Shown here one piece after another: positions 59,752 through 64,000 of a DNA stretch of 64,000 nucleotides (positions are counted from its first letter, which is position 1; the number at the start of each line of letters is the position of its first letter). Origin of the DNA: Prochlorococcus sp. AG-402-K16 (GTDB lineage: Bacteria; Cyanobacteriota; Cyanobacteriia; PCC-6307; Cyanobiaceae); NCBI GenBank assembly GCA_003216795.1, contig QCIH01000006.1:28389-92388 (forward strand), written 5' to 3'. The translations under genes were made by a program, and so were the position numbers. The notes beneath the pieces are model-generated. The model worked only from the letters and a program-made list of their open reading frames with translations, had not been told where the DNA came from and did no database searches.

Positions 59752-61554
59752 ATGTCAGATATTAATATTGGCATACTTGCAGAAAATCAAAATTTAGCAG
59801 AATTCGAAATTACTGAAAATTTTTCTTGTGTAAGATTCTTAGACCAAAATAAAGAAAGATTTGAACTTGAATTTAACCTTGAAAAAGGAACCTCTTTTAA
59901 TACTTTTTTCATTAGAAGTAATAAGGAACTTTTTATTATTCATCCACCTGAAAAACAATATTTAGATTCGTTTAATAAAGTAATTTCTAGGTTTTGCGAT
60001 CAATTTAAATTAGGTAAAATCAACTTCATTTCTGGTCACATTAATCCCCAAATTATTGAAACTATAAAAAATATAAGTACCCAATTTCAAAACACAACTA
60101 TTACTTGCTCTAATCCAGGTTATAAACTTATTAGCGAACTTTGGAATCAAAGAAATCCTACCTTAAAAAACTTTATTGAAATTCAATTACCTGAAATAAA
60201 CATAATCAAAAAAGAACTTAATTTAGAATTAGATAACATTTCACTAGAGTTAATTCCTATTCCAACAGCACGTTGGCCAGGTGGCCTTATAATTTATGAA
60301 CGTAATCAAGAAATACTTCTTAGTGAAAAAATTTTCTCTGCACATATTGCATCTAAATATTGGTCTGAAACAAATCGAGTTAGTACAGAAATTGATAGGA
60401 AACATTTTTATGATTGCTTGATGGCACCAATGTCTAATCAAGTAGTATCAATAACTGAAAAAATTGCAGATTATGACATTAAAACTATTGCACCATTACA
60501 TGGTCCCGCGATCGAATATAGCTTAAAAAGCTTTTTAAATGACTATATTAGATGGGGAGAGAATATCTCAACCAATAATCATAAGATCGCTCTGATATAT
60601 GCAAGTGCATATGGAAACACAGCCTCAATAGGTGATGCATTGGCTAAAGGGATAAATAGAACCGCCGTAGAAGTTGAAAGTATTAATTGTGAATTTACAC
60701 CTAATGATGTACTTGTAAAATCCATCCAAAATGCTGATGGATATTTAATAGGTTCACCCACATTGGGTGGTCACGCCCCAACTCCAATAGTTAGTGCACT
60801 AGGAACATTGTTAGCAGAGGGTAATAGAGATAAACCAGTGGGAATTTTTGGCAGTTTTGGCTGGAGCGGAGAAGCTATAGATTTGCTTGAAACAAAATTA
60901 AAAGATGGTGGCTTTAAGTTTAGTTTTGACCCTATTAGGATTAAATTCAGTCCAAATAAACCAAAAATTAAAGAGTTAGAAGAAATAGGAACTCACTTTG
61001 GAAGAAAAATTATAAAAAAAGCAAAGAAAAAACCCAGAAAATCAGATACTGGAATGATTACAAGTAAAACGGATCCAAAGCTACAAGCTCTTGGAAGAGT
61101 AATTGGTTCACTTTGTGTCCTTACAGCCTCTAAAGGCAAAGATGAGAATAATATCAAAGGAGCCATGCTTGCATCTTGGGTTAGTCAAGCAAGTTTTTCT
61201 CCGCCTGGGTTAAGTATTGCAGTAGCAAAAGATAGATCGGTAGAGTCTCTTCTGCAAATAGGAGATTCATTCGCATTAAATATTCTTAGTGAAAAAGATT
61301 TTAAAGAACCTTTGAAAAGATTTACAAAGCCCTTTGCACCTGGAGAAGATAGATTTAAAGGGATAAATATTGAATTAACTCCTAATGAACAGATCATCAT
61401 TCCTGAATCGCTCGCATGGTTAGATGCTTCTGTAAAAGAGAGAATGGAATGTGGAGATCATTGGGTAATTTACGCCGAAGTACTACACGGTAATATACTA
61501 AAATCCGATAGCCTAACGGCAGTTCATCACCGTAAAACAGGTGCTAACTATTAA
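59752..61554 (+). CDS. flv1: flavodiiron-like protein with degenerate metal site (Flv1-type)
   Basis: Flavodoxin and flavin-reductase domains align with the 55325 product, but the HxExDH position reads GHINPQII. Confidence 0.85.
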   Translation: MSDINIGILAENQNLAEFEITENFSCVRFLDQNKERFELEFNLEKGTSFNTFFIRSNKELFIIHPPEKQYLDSFNKVISRFCDQFKLGKINFISGHINPQIIETIKNISTQFQNTTITCSNPGYKLISELWNQRNPTLKNFIEIQLPEINIIKKELNLELDNISLELIPIPTARWPGGLIIYERNQEILLSEKIFSAHIASKYWSETNRVSTEIDRKHFYDCLMAPMSNQVVSITEKIADYDIKTIAPLHGPAIEYSLKSFLNDYIRWGENISTNNHKIALIYASAYGNTASIGDALAKGINRTAVEVESINCEFTPNDVLVKSIQNADGYLIGSPTLGGHAPTPIVSALGTLLAEGNRDKPVGIFGSFGWSGEAIDLLETKLKDGGFKFSFDPIRIKFSPNKPKIKELEEIGTHFGRKIIKKAKKKPRKSDTGMITSKTDPKLQALGRVIGSLCVLTASKGKDENNIKGAMLASWVSQASFSPPGLSIAVAKDRSVESLLQIGDSFALNILSEKDFKEPLKRFTKPFAPGEDRFKGINIELTPNEQIIIPESLAWLDASVKERMECGDHWVIYAEVLHGNILKSDSLTAVHHRKTGANY

Positions 61555-61571
61555 ATTTATTTATCTAATTT

Positions 61572-62096
61572 ATGACTGAAACAAAAGATCTAATAATCAT
61601 TACAGCTAGTTGTGGTAAAAATCTAGAACTTTCTGAAAAATTTCTTAAAAAAAGTAATGAACTTAAAATAAATTCTGAAATTTTAGATCTTACTACTCTT
61701 GATATTCCATTATTTAATCCAAGAATTCACAGCAAAGAAAATATCCCAAATGAAATAGAAGAATTAAAAAAAAAGCTTTTTAAGATCGAAAGGTGGGTGA
61801 TTTGTGCGCCTGAATATAATGGATCTATACCTCCCATTCTCTCCAACTTCATAGCATGGCTTTCTATTTCGGGAGATGACTTTAGGAATTTATTTAATGG
61901 TCAACCGATTGCAATTGCAACATTTTCTGGTGGCATAGGGTTAGAACTACTGACCTCATTACGAATTCAATTAGTGCATTTAGGAAGTCAAGTATTAGGA
62001 AGACAACTTTTGTCATCATATAGTAAACCTATAGATACAAAAACTATTGAAGATATTATTCAAAGACTTTTACAAATGAAAAAATTAAAAACATAA
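61572..62096 (+). CDS. NADPH-dependent FMN reductase family protein
   Basis: Flavodoxin-like fold; VICAPEYNGSIPPILSNFIAWLS. Confidence 0.88.
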   Translation: MTETKDLIIITASCGKNLELSEKFLKKSNELKINSEILDLTTLDIPLFNPRIHSKENIPNEIEELKKKLFKIERWVICAPEYNGSIPPILSNFIAWLSISGDDFRNLFNGQPIAIATFSGGIGLELLTSLRIQLVHLGSQVLGRQLLSSYSKPIDTKTIEDIIQRLLQMKKLKT

Positions 62097-62120
62097 ACTT
62101 TTAATAACTAAAAATTAACC

Positions 62121-63911
62121 TCATTTTTTCTCATTCCAAACTTTTAAAATTTCTCTTGCCATTGGCAGGGCGTGAACAGATCCACCACCAGGAGTATTCT
62201 GAGCAAAAGCAACTACAAGTAATTCGCTTGTTTCACTAGGAGTAAAGCAAACGAACCAAGCGTGATCTAATCCACCTTCACCATCTTCAGCAGTTCCAGT
62301 TTTGCCTGAAACTGGAGGTAAATTTGAAACTCCATAATTAATTGATACTCCTGTGCCAGACTCTACTACTTTCCTGAGACCACTTTTTATCAACTGAATA
62401 TTATTTGAATCAATATCGATTTTAATAAGTTTTTTACCTGAAAGATTTTCTTCCTCTTTTTTAACTAAATAGGGAGTCACTAGATAACCTCCATTTGCAA
62501 TTGCAGCATATGCTCTAGCTATTTGAATCGGAGTTACTTGAACGACAAATTGTCCAATAGACATACTCGCAATATCTTCTGGAACCCAAGGGGTCCTTCC
62601 TGGTTGCCCCCATCCTCTACCCTCTTTAGCCCATTTACTACTAGCTACTAATCCTATATTTTCTTGTTCAGAAATTTCAATTCCAGATAAAGAATTAAAA
62701 CCAAGCTTTCGGGAGACCTTATGAATTTCATCAACTCCTACTCCATAACCTATTTGATAAAAAAATGTATTACTGGAAACTCTTAAAGCATCTTCATAAC
62801 CTATTACTCCAAATCCTAAATCATTGTGCTCTCTAAAACATTGACTCCCATAAGTTATACATGGTTTTGTATCTAACATAGTATTTCTAGGAAATTTTCC
62901 ACTTTCCAAGCCCGCCAAAGCAGTTACAACTTTCCAAACACTCCCTGGATCATAAGCATTTAATGCTCTATTAAAAAGAGGTTTTTCAGGAGAATTAAAT
63001 AAATTATTATATTCTTTTTCAGGCTTAAATTCCTTAGAAAAAAAATTCAAATCAAAATTAGGCCTACTTACCATCGCTCTTATTGCACCATCTCTTGGAT
63101 CCATCACTATTATTGCTCCAGCTTTTTTATCTTTAAGAACTTTCTCAGCAACTAATTGAAGATTAAGGTCGATTGTTAGTTCAATATCATTACCTTGTAC
63201 TGGAGGACTTATACCTAATGATCTTTGAAATTTTCCTAATGAATTTACTTCTACTATTTCTCCACCCCACTCACCTCTTATAAAATCTTCGTAAACATAT
63301 TCAATTCCTGTTCTACCTATTAAGTCATTTAATTTATAACCCTTCTTCGATAAAAATTTATATTCTGATTCAGTTATAGGTTGAGTATAACCAATTACAT
63401 GAGCAGCAAGAGATTTATAAGGATAATTTCTAATTAATTTGGTAGCTATTTCAAAACTAATTAAATTACCTTCATTTTCCTTGAACTTTATTAATTGATC
63501 TACATTTAAGTCATCAAGAATAGTTACTAAAAGTTTTTGATTTTTTAGACCATCAGAATATTTTTTTTGAATTAAATTACTATCAATATTTAACAAGTTA
63601 GAAATAGTTGACTTATGTTTTTCCCAATTATTTTTTTTAACAGATTGAGGCTTTATGATTAAAGAATATTTCACTCTACTATCTGCTAAAACATATCCAT
63701 TTTTATCTAGTATTCTTCCGCGTATTGGTTGTGAAGCAATAAGTCTGATCCTATTCTCATCTGACATCTTCCTAAAAGATTCATAATTTAAAAGTTGTAA
63801 AAAAATTAATCTTAATAGTATCAATAGAAAGGAAACAGAAGAAAAAATAAGTAAGACTAGAGGTTGTCTATTGAATGAATAAAGTTTTTTGTTGGGACTT
63901 GTTTTTATCAA
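62121..63911 (-). CDS. mrdA: penicillin-binding protein 2 (peptidoglycan transpeptidase)
   Basis: YDPGSVWKVVTAL, SSN, SGKTGTAE motifs; N-terminal TM. Confidence 0.93.
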   Translation of the reverse strand: MIKTSPNKKLYSFNRQPLVLLIFSSVSFLLILLRLIFLQLLNYESFRKMSDENRIRLIASQPIRGRILDKNGYVLADSRVKYSLIIKPQSVKKNNWEKHKSTISNLLNIDSNLIQKKYSDGLKNQKLLVTILDDLNVDQLIKFKENEGNLISFEIATKLIRNYPYKSLAAHVIGYTQPITESEYKFLSKKGYKLNDLIGRTGIEYVYEDFIRGEWGGEIVEVNSLGKFQRSLGISPPVQGNDIELTIDLNLQLVAEKVLKDKKAGAIIVMDPRDGAIRAMVSRPNFDLNFFSKEFKPEKEYNNLFNSPEKPLFNRALNAYDPGSVWKVVTALAGLESGKFPRNTMLDTKPCITYGSQCFREHNDLGFGVIGYEDALRVSSNTFFYQIGYGVGVDEIHKVSRKLGFNSLSGIEISEQENIGLVASSKWAKEGRGWGQPGRTPWVPEDIASMSIGQFVVQVTPIQIARAYAAIANGGYLVTPYLVKKEEENLSGKKLIKIDIDSNNIQLIKSGLRKVVESGTGVSINYGVSNLPPVSGKTGTAEDGEGGLDHAWFVCFTPSETSELLVVAFAQNTPGGGSVHALPMAREILKVWNEKK

Positions 63912-63923
63912 AAATATAAAATT

Positions 63924-64000
63924 TATTTAAATATTATTTTTTCCAATAAAGCAATAGTTGATTTTATTTCTTTAAGTTTTACGATTAAGTCTTTATAATC
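63924..64000 (-). CDS. C-terminal end of an unidentified CDS truncated by window end
   Basis: Frame open to window edge: ...DYKDLIVKLKEIKSTIALLEKIIFK*. Confidence 0.35.

Noticed and set aside
1-64000. CRISPR arrays, rRNA operons, IS elements, prophage structural genes
   Set aside because: No regularly spaced repeats, rRNA signatures, transposases or phage structural proteins were seen on either strand.

Overview
The window is a low-GC, gene-dense picocyanobacterial chromosome segment. Gene content points to a high-light Prochlorococcus: Hli-type proteins, PsbX, Ycf66, a suf operon, paired class-C flavodiiron proteins, and a permuted two-piece tmRNA with tag ANKIVSFSRQTAPVAA. Most of it is core housekeeping sequence: a Trk/DASS transport operon, ndbB, cysH, coaX, rarA, pgm, sufBCDS, def, accC, smc, argJ, coaE, gatB, thiO, ndk, speA, alaS, flv3/flv1 and PBP2. 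I see no rRNA, CRISPR array, IS element or integrase. Two spots look like accessory DNA. (1) An insertion of about 1.7 kb lies at the 3' end of argJ (about 43.74-45.43 kb). It carries one gene for a multi-zinc-ribbon protein with a GIY-YIG-like C-terminus, inside TAATCACA-rich repeats. On the far side sits a second copy of the last codons of argJ (VEINSEYTT-stop), and all 4 differences over 30 nt are synonymous third-position changes. I read this as a possible homing-type element that rebuilt the end of its essential target gene with a recoded tail. (2) A small-protein/sRNA-rich insert of about 2.65 kb (57.1-59.75 kb) separates flv3 from flv1. All family assignments are by eye from protein sequence; no searches were run.
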